From Halichondria panicea (lineage: Eukaryota > Porifera > Demospongiae > Suberitida > Halichondriidae): 64,000 nt of DNA. How positions within the stretch are numbered: position 1 is the stretch's first letter; every line of letters starts with the position of its first letter. The stretch spans positions 2,009,501 to 2,073,500 of the forward strand of contig NC_087377.1 in assembly GCF_963675165.1 (NCBI RefSeq), written 5' to 3'. A program made the translations under genes and the position numbers. This document shows, piece by piece, positions 31,381 to 44,600 of the stretch. The notes below the pieces were generated by a model, which saw only the letters and a list, made by a program, of their open reading frames with translations, was not told where the DNA came from and did no database searches.

Positions 31381-33360
31381 CCGCCAATTCTTAATTTCAT
31401 AAGCTAAATGAAAACATTCTCCCTTAGGTATTACAATAGAGATATAATAATACAGTCCTACACTTTGCCCACTTTATGTGTTACCTCATTGAAATCAATT
31501 TAGCATAATTATAAATTAGGTATGGGCAAAGTGTAGTATCTGTATCTGTTTTAATTTGTTTCACCTTATAATTATCGCGGAGCTCAGACAATGGATGATA
31601 CCAGACTTGAGTTTCATTCTGATTTCTGTCACAGATCTTGATTCTTTGTAGAAACGGGACTTGCACGCAGCAGTAATTCAGTCTGCAGGTGTGATGCATG
31701 TGTAGTCAGTGGGAATCAAAGTGATAAGAACACATGCATGTTCAATGCTGTTAACAAGGCCACTGTGCAACAGAGAATTTCCTAACAGCAAAACCACAAT
31801 AGATAAACTAAGCCTAAACTTGCACAAGCAAGAGTACTCTTGTGTATACATCAAACAGCCCCTTCACGCCACCTCTATATAATGGCCAAAACATGTATAC
31901 ATTTCCCACTGTGCACAAAACCCACAAGTTTGTGACTGAGGCAAAACAGTTGGTAAACCACAGACATAAGACACTATACCTATTCTCACAACTCCAAGGC
32001 ATGGGGTCAGCTTACTCAGACAACAAGATTGAATTGCAAGCCTCTGTACTAGCTATATCCTTGAGATTGTAAGCAATTCCTATACTAGGTTTGTGAGGTA
32101 CTACTACTAGTCACACAGACTGAATGTCTGGAGCTAAGAGAGAAACTGTCTTCTCAGCGTCGGGGCAAAGTACTTTAGATAGTTCTATATACATGTGTAG
32201 TACTGGAAGATACACTCCAGACCTACTTTGAGTGTAACCAGTAATAATATTATATTCCCCATACATGCACTCAGCAAAACTGTGCTCACCTGATGGGATG
32301 TTGTGGGGGGGGGGCTGCATGGGGTAATTGGATTAGGACTCACATGCAGGGGGGGGTCTTGTACACCCTTGCAGCTGGAAGGCCTGGGAGAGAAAAAAAG
32401 GATAGTCACTTATACTCAATAATTATTATGTTCCTCACTTGTCTAATTGTGTGTTTGCTTCCAACATGCTGCACTGTTCAGTCCATCACCATAATTATAG
32501 TGCTCGCATGCAAGCCTGCAGCAGTCAGTGACACACGGTTCGTGTAGAGTTGAAAGATTGAAGACTGCAAAACTACAATAATTGTTAGCTAAATTATTGG
32601 CTATAATATTTTCCCTCACTTGTCTATTTGAGAGCTTGCTTCCAACATAATTTATACTGCACTGTTCAGACCATCACTCGATCACTTAGCCTCGATTCCA
32701 GGTCACCTTGTTGAGGCCTTGTGAAGGAGGCTATCGATCACTGTGCTCGATCTCGCTGCATGGCTTGTTCAGAAAACCACTCTGAAAAGCACTCGACGTG
32801 TGCTAGAAGGTCATAAGAAGTTTTAAAACCAAGTTGTCATTTAGAGTTGAAATGTGAAGACATCTGCAGAACAACAATAACATTGTTAGCATGCAGGGTT
32901 GCTGAATACACTGTAATATACAATTTAATAGAGTGTAGTGCCTCCATGATTATGCAGCCAGTCAGTGACATCAATCTCGCTCGCTGGTTTGTGTTGTCAC
33001 TAAGAGTTGAGACATCTGCAAAACAGCAAAACAGGAAATAATTGTTAGCTGGTTGCAGAATACAGACTGCAGAATTATTAATGCACAGAATAATAGTGAC
33101 AATGACCTAACAGCAAAACTCATGCTTGCGCTTATATTACTAGTTACATATACACAACTATAGGATTATTATACTATACACAGCGATCCACTCACCAGTG
33201 CAGTTGCTTGGGTGGTTGGAAAGACCGAGGGAAAGACACTATTTTCCTCTGGTGAGTCCCCACAAGGAGGTTGCGCAATCAGATCTACGCATGTGCAGAA
33301 ATAGGGAGCCCCATGCACCCCCCTTCTTGTTTTTGCACACACATGGACCATTGTTTAGCT
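31381..33360. repeat. Old, diverged copy of the PRIM2 upstream region
   Basis: The order of matching segments follows 8240-9875 (see that entry) and ends just before the point corresponding to the first PRIM2 exon. PRIM2 coding sequence itself is absent. Internal segments have been duplicated again, for example CACTTGTCTA with TGCTTCCAACA near 32435 and 32625. Confidence 0.6.
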
Positions 33361-33622
33361 ATGGCAGCTAGCTGTGGGCCTCAAGGATCCCACTTCTGTA
33401 CAAGCCAACTCCTGGATCAAAGGAGGAGTAGGTATAATGTTTGCATTCCCAAGTTTATGTTCATTTTACATTCTGGTTCTCAATAACGCTGCTGAATTAT
33501 TTAGAGGATGCATGTGATACACAACTGTTACAAGACTAATAGTTCTCTTACTTTATCCCTGATTAGATCACAGCCCTGTAGTCTTTCATTGTGATAGTCG
33601 ACAGCCCTCCTGTAGTTATTAT

Positions 33623-35325
33623 TTAACAGCCTTGTTTGCCCACACCTAGACTATTGCTTAGCCTCGATCCCAGGCCGAGTTTTCGCTTTTATAACGGTTA
33701 GGCGAACAACTGGGCCTGGTACTAGTTGTCTGCGCATGCGTCAATCGTTCGTCAGATTCTGACGAATGGATATTCTCGTTCACTTTCGTGACATTTATAT
33801 TCGTGTACTATCGTGTACTAGAAGTCAGTTCCCGTTTTATCATTATTGGAATCGATTGGAATGGCTCTTAGCTGAAGCTTCTCTCTTCTCTGAAGCTTAT
33901 TCTGAAGACTGAACAACAAGGGAAGAGGTATAAAGCTTTGTCAAGCTTGTTAAGGTCAGATATTTTTGTGTGGGCCCTATGGCCGGCTATGCTATCAAGT
34001 CTTGTTCATGTTTGGCAAGAATGTAGGTAGACTATAGTTTCATCATTAATATGGTGGATCAAGTGAAGAGTGTGAGCTAGAGAACTTGGTGCTGCCATCA
34101 TCAGCTCGTCGACAATGACACTATAACCAAGAAATTTAATATGTATAGATCTACACGTATTTAAAATGTCTACTTCTCTGTACAGGAGCAATGGCTAATA
34201 TCCAGCTATCCCAACAGTGCTCCTCTTGGCTATACTAACGGACGAGACTGGACAGTTTGAGGTAAGGGTTTAACCGTCTTTGGTTTCTTTTAATATTGTC
34301 CTATACTCACAGACACAGGACTGGAGTATGACCTGCTGATTCGAGCGTTGCTGGGTAGCTCAGAGACATCAAGAGAATCTACGTTTTCTCAAGCAATGAG
34401 TTACGAGTTGGGGCCTAGGATCAGAGAAGTCCAGCAGTCTGCTAAATCTTTTTGAAACGTAATTTGAAGGCATTCAATCATCCTGAAGTTGCCCTGGGTC
34501 ACTGTAATTGTGCTGCAGCACAACTGGCAACTCCCCAGGCCTTTGTGAAGCAGCTCCCTATGTGCATCTTTTGTGTACTCACTCTGTGCATTTTCTGTGT
34601 ACAAATTTCTATTATTGATTTATTAAATATTTTTGCCGACCACAAATATACAATGAAAATTTGACGCATGCGCAGACAACTAGTACCAGGCCCAGTTGTT
34701 CGCCTAACCGTTATAAAAGCGAAAACTCGGCCTGGGATCGAGGCTAACTATTGCTCAGTGGTATGGCATTCATGCAACTGTACCATCAGTAAGAGAATTG
34801 AACGTATACAGAACTATGGAATGTGTGGGATATTGGGAAAACCTCCACGCACCAGCAGCTCACCCCTCAGGGACCAACTTGGCTGGACTACACTCCAAGA
34901 AAGGCGGCAGAGGTTTATGCTCACTCTAGTTCACAGATATCTGCTGAACCTTGCCCCTCCTTACCTGAAGAACAACTCAACTCGATACTGTACAACATTG
35001 GGATCCGTGGATCAGATAATATCCACCTAGGCCAGCCAAACTCTGAACACTACAGAAGGAGCTTTGAATACTCAGGTGCTCTGCACTACAACCGTCTCCC
35101 GCTATCCTCAAAATCATGCCCCACCTTAGTTGTTCAAAACCTCCCTGAAAACCCTACACATTACAATCTAGGTGAACACCTGTCATATATATGAATTAAT
35201 TATCTATACGTATGTTTTATTTTTTTTTCTTTTCTTTTATATAGGACCTGCATGAAAACCTACCATTATGGTGGATGCAGCATTCCTATCCAAATGAAAA
35301 TTTATCTATCTATCTATCTATCTAG
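33623..35325 (+). mobile_element. 5'-truncated LINE, 3' end, interrupted
   Basis: Reading starts NSLVCPHLDYC (to 33657) and resumes after an inserted element as SVVWHSCNCTISKRIERIQN (from about 34756). Then come LRDQLGWTTLQERRQRF and, after one frame slip near 35000, RRSFEYSGALHYNRLPLSS. This is the typical end of a non-LTR retrotransposon reverse transcriptase protein. The 3' tail ends in an ATCT microsatellite (about 35302-35325). Upstream and downstream flanks (33548-33620, 35326-35412) are the same TCTTTCATTAGATCACAGCC minisatellite, so it landed inside that repeat. The frame slip and truncation make it inactive. Confidence 0.75.
33659..34746. mobile_element. Mutator-like element with 86-bp inverted ends
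   Basis: TAGCCTCGATCCCAGGCC starts at 33659 and its inverted copy ends at 34746. The inverted repeats agree over about 86 bp (33659-33744 against 34661-34746). ACTATTGCT flanks both sides (33650-33658 and 34747-34755), a 9-bp target duplication as in the Mutator superfamily. Removing the element and one ACTATTGCT makes the host LINE frame continuous, which fixes the ends exactly. The interior has no transposase. It has an exon-like pair: about 34195-34260 ending GTAAGG, and 34313-34455 after CACAG, reading GLEYDLLIRALLGSSETSRE and ending TGA. This could be captured host sequence. Confidence 0.85.
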
Positions 35326-36100
35326 TCTTTCATTAGATCACAGCCCTCCTGTAGTCTTTCATTAGATCACAGCCCTCTGGCCTGTAGTCTTTCATTGTGA
35401 TAGTCAACAGCCCCGGCTACAGTGGTAGTTTTTTGTTTTGTTTTTGCTAGGTAGCAGTCCTACTGTCTTTCATTAGGCACCAGTCCTACTGTCTTTCATT
35501 AGGCCGTAGCAAACGCGTTTTTTTCCGAACAATTCATTGCTTTGCTAATAATTATTATAGTTCGTTTTGTCATAATTATAATATTATAAGAGAGCAACAA
35601 TCATGTACATGTACGTAGATAATTATTATTTCTTGTGCCCGAGCATTTTGTTGAGACCACCACCATCTTTAGTTCACCTGAGAGAAGAGGTAAACAATTA
35701 TGGTGGGAGGATGGTGTAATGATGTGGGAAGGTAATGAAGGTGTTGTGTGAAAAACCTGAGTATTAGTATACTTATAAGAAAAGTGAGATTTATGGGGTA
35801 TATACTAAGAGCCTTGTGGGGAGCAACTGCATGGGGTTAGAAATTGGATAGTTGCAGGAATTATGTATTATTATGACGACATACTGTGCTATAAAATTGG
35901 CCGCTGCATGTTTCCTATACGTACGAATCTGCATGGTCTGTATATATACAGTTTACAGCGTACAGGTATATGCATTAGGTAACAGCCTCCTACTGTCTTC
36001 ATTAGGCAGTAGCAAACGGTTTTTTTCCAATGACATTGCATGCAGACAATTACAAGCCCCACCCCTGTTTTAGATCTAGGGGAAAACCTGACTCATAATT
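35326..36100. repeat. TCTTTCATTAG minisatellite and spacer
   Basis: Imperfect repeats of TAGTCTTTCATTAGATCACAGCC lie at 35326-35412, and a related set (CTACTGTCTTTCATTAGGC) at 35455-35520 and 35985-36010. Two copies end in GCAGTAGCAAACG or GCCGTAGCAAACG plus a T-run. No gene is recognised in between. Confidence 0.5.
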
Positions 36101-36119
36101 ATTATCTGGCCCGCCAGCA

Positions 36120-36964
36120 CAACATGTCTAACTTGGGTAAGTATAGTGTAGGTGTGTGCACAATTATGTCAAGCTAGCTATAGATATGTATACCTATACC
36201 ATAGCCTACAAGTATAATTATGTCATACCTCCCACACACACACACACACACACAAACACCCACACACACACACACAGCTCCACTATTGGCAGATGACTCC
36301 CGTCTAAGATAAGCGACAGTTACATTGTTGCTTTCAAAGATAAGCTCACAGCTGAACAAGGTTAAAAATTAGTATACCGTAAAACCTCGATTTAAGGCGA
36401 CACTTTTAAATATTAAATTATGTTTGCAAAAGTATACAGTTTTAATGTACAATCATGGTACTATAATATGGGCGAAATGCCCAAGTGTTTAAAGGGTCAC
36501 CTTAAATCGAAGTTTTACAATGCTAAGACAAGAAAGGCCAACTGTACATGTGATATGAAGTCTAGGTCCTAAAAATAAAAAGGATGGTGGTGTCAGTGGG
36601 TGGGGCAATAAACAAAGGAATACACAAGTGAAATGTATGTAACGTTGTCAATGCAATAAGCGTGTAATAAAAGTCCTACCATCCCTAGCTATAGCTTTCC
36701 ATGTAATTTTTTTAATTTCCCAAATGACTACAGTCAAGGTGCCCGCCACTGTATAATGGCCAAAACATTGCTCCACAAAAAGGTGTCCGTTCAATTATAA
36801 TTATATTGAGGAGTAGGTATAATGTTAATTCATTTTCAATGTACTTATTGCAGTTTCCGCGGCAAATGGAAGCTGTCAGAGAGATATTCCGCACAGTAGG
36901 GGGGAAGAATAGTGTCAGCGCAGAGTTCAGCTTTAAAGCCTTCTCTGCTATCATGGATCCTGAG
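36120..36964 (+). other. Possible small gene start and one exon
   Basis: ATGTCTAACTTGG then GTAAGT (36124-36136) could be a first exon. After TTATTGCAG, about 36854-36961 is open (FPRQMEAVREIFRTVGGKNS and on to MDP) and ends at GTAAGC. A further segment near 37942-38024 is open but does not match in phase. I do not recognise the protein. Confidence 0.3.
36379..36518. mobile_element. Miniature element with GTAAAACCTCGATTTAAGG ends
   Basis: GTAAAACCTCGATTTAAGGC near 36379 and the inverted GTCACCTTAAATCGAAGTTT near 36496-36515 bound about 140 bp of unrelated sequence. The style (short, TA-rich, inverted ends) suits a Tc1/mariner-derived MITE. A CA microsatellite lies just upstream (36232-36277). 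Confidence 0.55.
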
Positions 36965-37355
36965 TAAGCGTTTGGGATATTGAACGTTTATTTTCCCACT
37001 CCCTCCCTCTTTCTTTGACACAGTCACTCCTCCCCTCACATGCACAGCAAAGAACAGGGTGTCCCTGCATGGTTGAGTAGCTATAATTAACCTGATTGAG
37101 TTTAGAAGTGAGTGCATATACAGAGCTTGATAAGCTAATATAATTTGGGGAAAGTCCTGGTCTGGGCTGTATTCCGTATAGCGGGTGATAATTATGATAA
37201 GCTTCATTACGTGCACTGCATTGCATGCGTTCCATTTTTTCGGGGTAACGTCTTTGTCACCCCACGAAAATTACCAACTATATAATTATACGCTACAATT
37301 ATGAATTCTCTCTATTGTGGTCATGTATTGTCACGCAGGTGGTTTAAGTTATTAT

Positions 37356-37712
37356 GCACTTGTCAAAGTAATGCCCCACCTCCCCCCTACCAGGATAGGT
37401 GGGGATTAGTTGGGGATTAGACTTGAAGTTGCTCCCCTATACCTATAGGGGACTTAGACAGATCACCTGATGCATGCATTGGGTCAAAGGTCAATTTAAG
37501 ATCGTCACATGATGTCAATCATCTTCTCGCCATGAAGAAACAGCTATATAGTGTGATACAGGTCTAATCCCCACATAACCCCCATGTTGTACTAAGGGCT
37601 ACCAGGGGATTAGACCAAATAACATGCCCAAAGGTAGGGGTAGATCAGGTGATTGGTCTAATCCCAACCTCTCCGTAGGGGTGGGGGGGTGGGGCATTAG
37701 ATTGACAAGTGC
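37356..37712. mobile_element. Foldback miniature element, ATTAT target
   Basis: GCACTTGTCAAAGTAATGCC at 37356 is mirrored by GGCATTAGATTGACAAGTGC ending 37712. ATTAT lies on both sides (37351-37355, 37713-37717), a 5-bp target duplication. The interior also pairs with itself: CTCCCCTATACCTATAGGGG, and GGGGATTAG with CTAATCCCC. A mariner-type terminus remnant lies just before it (37171-37290). 38045-38600 has no gene. Confidence 0.65.
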
Positions 37713-38021
37713 ATTATGTCTCACACCACATGAGACCCCGTCAACCACTAGCTAAGTGTACACAGTGGGAGCTAGGGCTCTACATTACCACTATCTACAC
37801 TTGAGGTCAATTAGCAGCTGTGCTTTGCTAAAACATTGTTAGGGCATGTCCTATTAATAGCACATGGACTGAAGCTATATTTATACCTAATATTTGATGT
37901 GCTACTGTTTGTCATGATAGACTTGTGTTGTCTTTGTGCAGATGCAGCCCATAATAATGGAGCAAGAGGAATCTTTAGTATGGTCCTATCTAGTCTCCTT
38001 CACAGGCCTTGGATTGAAGAG

Positions 38022-38040
38022 TAGCCTGGGATCGAGGCTA
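38022..38040. repeat. Solo terminus of the Mutator-like family
   Basis: TAGCCTGGGATCGAGGCTA shares the GGGATCGAGGCTA terminus of the element at 33659-34746 but has no partner nearby. Likely an excision or deletion scar. Confidence 0.4.
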
Positions 38041-38606
38041 GGTCCTATTAAGACCTCTAACAGAACATGAACAATGTCTCAAGAAAAGCACAAACAATCC
38101 ACTGGACCAAACTATGATCACGAACTAGTTATTAGAGATAAAACTTGTTTAATTCCTCACACTATAATTATAGCATAAATTATAGCTAGCTAGCATTTAA
38201 TTTCTGTACAACACCATAATGATTATTATTTCTGATTGTCATTAATTGCTACTGATTTTTTAACGTTTAATTATTACATGAAAAGTGGTAAAGATCATTA
38301 ACTAAGCAAACCATTAAGAGTGATATGCATGTAATAAATCATTATACCATGCACTACCTAACCCTTCGTTAGGTGCCTTATTCCTTATCTATAATTATGG
38401 ACGCTGATGGGAAAAATTGACTATTCAGTGCCTGTTACCGAGGAAACAATTGATCACCATGGAAACGATATTATGAATAAAACTTTTATTTCATTATCAA
38501 AATACAAGATGTAAAACTGGAGTGAAAATCACATGAAAAGTGGTTAAATGAACAAAAGCATATAATTTAAACTATAATTGTCTAGTGTCTAAGTGTTGGT
38601 ATAGTG

Positions 38607-41600
38607 TCATGATGGTGTTGACTGATCCATGACCTCCAGTCCTGCATGAGGAGGGAGGGAGACACAAGAGTCAGCAACTAGCAAACACTGTGTGCACTAT
38701 ACACACTTGCAATACCAGTTGACAGTATGTATTGCTGTATACTTAGTATAATTATTCACTATAATTATCGTGGCACTATACTGACGAGCATGCTCACAAA
38801 GGTAATGGTCAAAGTGATGATTCACTAGGTAACTCACTGGTATACTCCACACAGGCCTTGTGAATGCTGCGAACTGCCTCTCCGTCCTCAATCTCTGAGG
38901 CAATTTCCACTAATCGACCGTAAGTAGCTGACGATTTCAATGGATACATTTCAACAATACTTTTACTCTTCCATTTCTTCAGAGCAGTGTAAAATCTCCC
39001 AGGGATATTATCAATCATGGAAGGACTCTGATCGATAGCGTATACCTCAGCATCACTGAGGCCCAGCCTGTGTTTGTAATCGTTGTATCCAGCAATCACA
39101 GTAGACAACTGGAGAAGAGCTTCATCCGAGCACTCTTCACTCAACTGAGCTGTAGTCGCTGTCGTCTCACGTTGTTGAACTGTACAGATAAAACATACAC
39201 AGTTAAGTGACATCATTTCCTCTATAAAATGTACAGTACTGTTCGGATTTACAAAATAATACTACAGTCAAACCAATGCACAGTATCTGCTACCTGACTG
39301 AGTAGTTGTGTGTGGAGTGGCTAGTGGAGTCACTGCATTACCTGTGAGGAGGATATGACAATATAACAGTCATGCACTAGAGTACCACTTCATTACACAA
39401 TGTTACGGTTAAGCTTCTCTTAGACCTAGAAGCTAAGAATCCAAGGTGCCATAATAAAGCTTCACACTATATTATACATTTAATTTTTTGGGGCAGAGAA
39501 CAAGCTGAAAATGACTTTCCAAAAAAAAAGCTCACACTAAAATGTATGGTAAATGGAATTGGGCAGTTGTAAGAGTTCTGTTGTCATTGTGGGGCAGAGG
39601 AAGTATAAACACTGTGTACACTGGTTACGGACAACAAAGAAAGTAGTTACTTCAACTATTACCTGTGAAGATGACTAACAATAACAATCATGAGACATCT
39701 TACACAATGCAACGACTGCTGCATAGCTTCAATCTATAGATTGACCACTTGTACATACATTTATGTATAGTGTCACTATAATAAAGCTTCACACGCAATG
39801 GTAAAAGTGGGTTTGCATGCATACTCTTACCGATACTTTTTCTCAGGCAGTGGTACACGGTGAAGAAATGCTTCTGCTTCTTGGAGATCTCACAACTGAT
39901 AAAGCCCTTGAAGTGACCATTTGACGAGGCTTTGAATTCCAATTTGTGTTCATCACAGTTAATTTCAGGTATTCTCTTGCTCCACTCGAAGGAGAGGCTC
40001 TTGTCCCTCAACTCTTGGTTAGAGGCAAAGGGCAAGGCCCGTAGAGAAACATCATCTCCCAGGCTGACTTCCTGTATACACACACCGAAAAAAACAATTG
40101 GTTAATACGAAGAAAACATATCATAAATGGAGGCATGCACACAACAATAATTATAGACTAACTTTTGCAAACCAGCATTCTTGGTGAGGGCTCAGAGAGA
40201 CTCTGTGTGTGCAGCTAAAGCAGGGATCAACTCCTGTTGTGAGGAGGCAAAGCTTGGAACCATCTTCATGTTTACCGCAGTAGCAGTCGAAGGCAATAAT
40301 CGGAGAGAGTAGTGGACTAATATCCTTCATCACCAACAGGAGGGTTGAGAGGACGTAGGAACAAAGCTCGTGCATCGTATGGTCCTTGCATTTTCGAATA
40401 ATTCGTATTTCGTAGCTATCAACCTGAGAAATCAGGGTAACAAAATGCTTGGCAGATTCGTCAATGTGAAAGGAGACGAGGTTTCTCTTTACTGGAGAAT
40501 CAGTGGCAAGTTTCCAAGTCATGCCCAGAATGCCTTTGCCTTTACTCCCCCTTGAGACCAAATCACTGATCATGGCACAGAATATTCCAGTGGGAACGTA
40601 TTGGGGGTCAAATGTGATCTTGATTGGAGAGGGTGTATCAATGCCAGTGGTGGGTGGTTTCGTTAGTTCCTCGGGAGATGCACACTTGAGAATGGCAGGG
40701 ATGAAATACGTCGTTTCGATTTTTTCTGTGGTATGGCCTTCCTTCACCACTGCTGTGATTTTGGCCAAAAGATGGGAATGCTCGAGCAGTATGAGCAGCT
40801 TCTCAACAGGAATCAACTGGTCTTTCTTCACACCCTGGTTTTCTTCCGAATGGCATCGAGTGATTGTTTTCAGTGAGAATTGCCCCTTGAGTATCCAATT
40901 CTTTCTCTCAGCTTCCTTGAAGTGAATACTGCTCATTTCAGAATGGAGCTCCAGCAGCGGATTGACAACAAGAACACTGAGGCTGTTGAATACCACTTGG
41001 GGGTTGCAAATGACAAAGTTCCCAAACCATTTGTCCTTGATCTCTGGATGATAGATTAAAGCTCCAACGTACCGATCCAGGTACCAAACGGTGAATCGAA
41101 CCTCCTCCTCTCTCATCTTTAACCCCTCGGTACCGATACGAATACATTCTTCCATAGACACAATGTCATACTCTTTTCTCAGTACAACTCCAAACAAAAG
41201 CTGTTGTGGGCGAATGCGAAGCTTGGCATCTTTGAAATAGCTACTGAATAAGCCATGAAGATGTTCACGAAGAGGTTCCATATCAGAATCAGTGCCTTCG
41301 TAGTTGTCCACTGCTATAAACTTCTTGTCCTTTGGGTTAGAAAGTAAATCCTCAAACTTGCTGGTAATCGTGCTCACAGCTTCGTTTTTCTCTGTCAACC
41401 TTTGCTCTAAACGGTTTTGGACACATTTATTGAAAGGGTCTGAGTTGAGGTGTTGGCTGATTGTTTGCTCAATGGCAGCCGTGTCTTCTGCACTGATGTT
41501 AGCTTGCTTATCACTTTTTTTTTGCGTCAAAATGTCCCGAATTGCTTTTTTTGGTTCGTGTTCTTCTAGGCTCTTGCTGGCAGTGGTACTATCGCTCTTG

Positions 41601-44600
41601 CAGACAGCTTTTGTTGAGGCACAATATTTCTCGTATAGAAGATCGACTTTGATTTGCATTGCCAGTTCATCCTTGAAAGTACCTATGAGGGTAGCAACAG
41701 GCTTAGTAGAGCCTAGATTGCCCAGTTTACTACACTGCTCTCTGTCAATATCCGAGTCAATCTTAGTATGATGGTTGATACCTGAGAGGATTTGAGAGAG
41801 CGTTTCTCTGTTTGTGTAAGTTGAATCGTACGGTGTGATCTTATCCTTTCCTCGTTCATAGGAGACTTGACACATGTCATCGAGGTCTTTATCCAGTCGA
41901 AAGAATACCAGAAAAATCCCTGCGCCTTTGCTTAGAAAAGGAAACATCTCCACAAATCCAGGCTGCCCACCTATATCGACCAGATTAAGTAGGACTTTGT
42001 TCAGCAGCTCTTTAGTGTACTCTCCTGAACCCACAATACTCCGAAGTCTCGACACAACCTTTTCAACATCTACAGTGGTCACCTTTTTCGATGGTTCTGG
42101 TGTTTGCCCAGGTGTTGGTGATACCGTTTCTTTGGGTGCAGTAGGAGTTTCATCGATCTTGAGTTGAGTTTGCTTCTTTGGGTCAGTGGTTTCTTTTGTG
42201 GGCTGTTCCTTAGGTGGACTGACAGTGCTGTCTTCAATAGGTTCACAGGACATAAGGTAAGAGAAGATAAACTGTGTTTCTTCCTCTAGACTTGAAGATG
42301 CTTTGAATTCAAGCTTGGTTCCAGATTTGTCCACAAAGGCCAATACTTGTTCACACTCGGCTAGTAATGTACTGCAACGTTTCCTTTGGTCTTTGGGCAG
42401 CAAAGACAGGTTAGTAATGGATCCAACAAGCCGCTGTCGAGTGGTCGTTTTTCCAAGACCCGAGGGACCAATGAAGTGCGTCTTGAGATAGTGTAGCTCT
42501 ATTGTACCACTTGTGTCGGCCATCAGCTCATCCAGTTTTTTCAAGTAGGTTTGGTTTTGAATATTGACTGTAAAAGAGCAAACAATCCGTCATACGTAAT
42601 TATTTATTAAATCAAAGTACTTAATTGAGGTATATAAATTGTAACATTAGATCAACGGTACTAACTACAATTGTGTTCAATGGTTCGGGAGCTGAATTTA
42701 GTAGTTCCAATTTTATGATTTTCTGAACAAGACATCTCCACTGGCAAGTTCATAGTGAATGGTTGTCTATTTGGTGATACGTATAATTATATAGTAGCCA
42801 TCATAAGTTTCCGTTTCGTTTTTAAAGCTGGCATAACAACACAACAGCAACGCAAGGCAACTTATTACAAATTTATACGACGTTAGAGCATAATAATACA
42901 TTGTTAATGTAGCGTATGATACTGTAAACGAGGCTATTTATTAAACCTATCCATGCAGTTGCTATGATACAGACCCCAAGTGGGGAATATGATACTATAA
43001 ACAAGGCTATTCCACTCTATCTATGTACGAAATCTTGAATCTTGGAGAATTCTGACAAGTCACCTGTTTAGGTAAAGTTGAATTCGTACGGAATGACCCA
43101 CAGGGAATGTCCCTTTAATCATTGGTGAGGTTTTACAATAAATCACTTAAAACGTTGCAATCTGATGAATTGCACAATTTCAGCAGTTGAAACGAACTAT
43201 AACATAGACATACACTGCCCTAGCTCAGTGTATTTACTGCATGTTCTTAGGTGCTCTAGTACATATCAATGTTTGTATGCTTCCTTGTTGAGGCTGCTGA
43301 GGAAGATATCCCATGTGTCATACTTGAACTCTTCATCACTTGTAGCGATACTCTGATTTAACCACACCCATTATATAATAATATATGTTATCATAAAAAA
43401 TTAATGTAGACACTATAGCTACATATTGTCTGGAATCTCCTCGCCCGGCTTTAGAGACACCTCAATTTAGGTTGCTAGGCAACCAAAACACATTCAATAT
43501 GAAACCTTAATGAATAAATTATAATTAGCGTGCAGTGAAAATTAATCTGACGGCAAAAATTAATTAAATTAATGGTTAATAAGCTCAACAACAGTCCGTA
43601 CTCCATGCATGCAGTCATCGACTATGGTGAATCAGAGGGTCATGTATGGTAACATGACTATAGTGTATAGCTGACAACCCATGCAGGGTGTATGCACACA
43701 CACTATACCATATACACATCGCTGTGCATGAGTGTCGAGGCATAATCAGTCCATGCATGCATGGGCGCAGAGTAAAACCTTTCAATCACATGTACAGGGT
43801 CATGATAAAATGAGTATTATTATAACGTACAGTATAGCAGCCAATATAAAGTACCTGTTCCGTTTACGTAGTACGTCCGTAGTACGCTGGTAATAAACGC
43901 TAAAAAAATATACGCTCAAGATACACTGTAATTTATACACTGTTACGTTTTTTTTCTAATTCAACTGTTGTTACATTCGGCTATATACCCATGCAGCTCT
44001 GCACGCAGCTAGCTATTATGAACTTTTGTAGCAGTTACCTGTTGGATAATTATTACAGCTAGCTATAGCTCTGACCTTGTAGAACAGAGATAGGGCTCAT
44101 AATTATAGAGCTGCAGACATCCTGTTTGATGAGAAAGTTGAAAAACTTTGGTGCGTTTTATGTCTTTGTTGTAGATGCTTACAGCTAGACATAACATAGC
44201 TAAGTAACTAGTCAGCTATGACACACGAGTTGACTAGGATTGTCTCTTAAAAACTTTGGTACGTTTTATGTCTTTGTTGTAGATGCTTACAGCTAGACAT
44301 AGCATAGCTAAGTAACTAGTCAGCTATAACACACGAGATGACTATAGGATTGTCTCTTCGTTTGTTTTCTAACACTTTTCTGCGAAAAGTATTTGCTTGC
44401 AACGTGCAACGGTAAATATAATACGGTGTGAAAACGAAAATGTTATAAACGTGTACTACGAACCTACTACAGACTTATTACACGTAAACGGAATGGGTAC
44501 TTTATATTGACCACTATTGTATGTGTATAAAGAGAAGAGGGCATGCAACTCACTAAAAGTGTGAGGCTGTATCAATTTACACATGAACGGCAGGTCTAAA

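Noticed and set aside
34668-35194. Two overlapping frames as a host gene
   Set aside because: Sequence such as LRDQLGWTTLQERR and SFEYSGALHYNRLP is the end of a non-LTR reverse transcriptase, and an ATCT tail follows.
40370-42491. Plus-strand frames opposite the Roc-COR exon
   Set aside because: Shadows of an 800-codon exon with clear P-loop and COR motifs on the other strand.
40163-42567. NACHT or NB-ARC immune-receptor ATPase
   Set aside because: P-loop alone is ambiguous, but DIGGQPGF and the following COR-like region fit Roc-COR better, with a death domain at the C-terminus.
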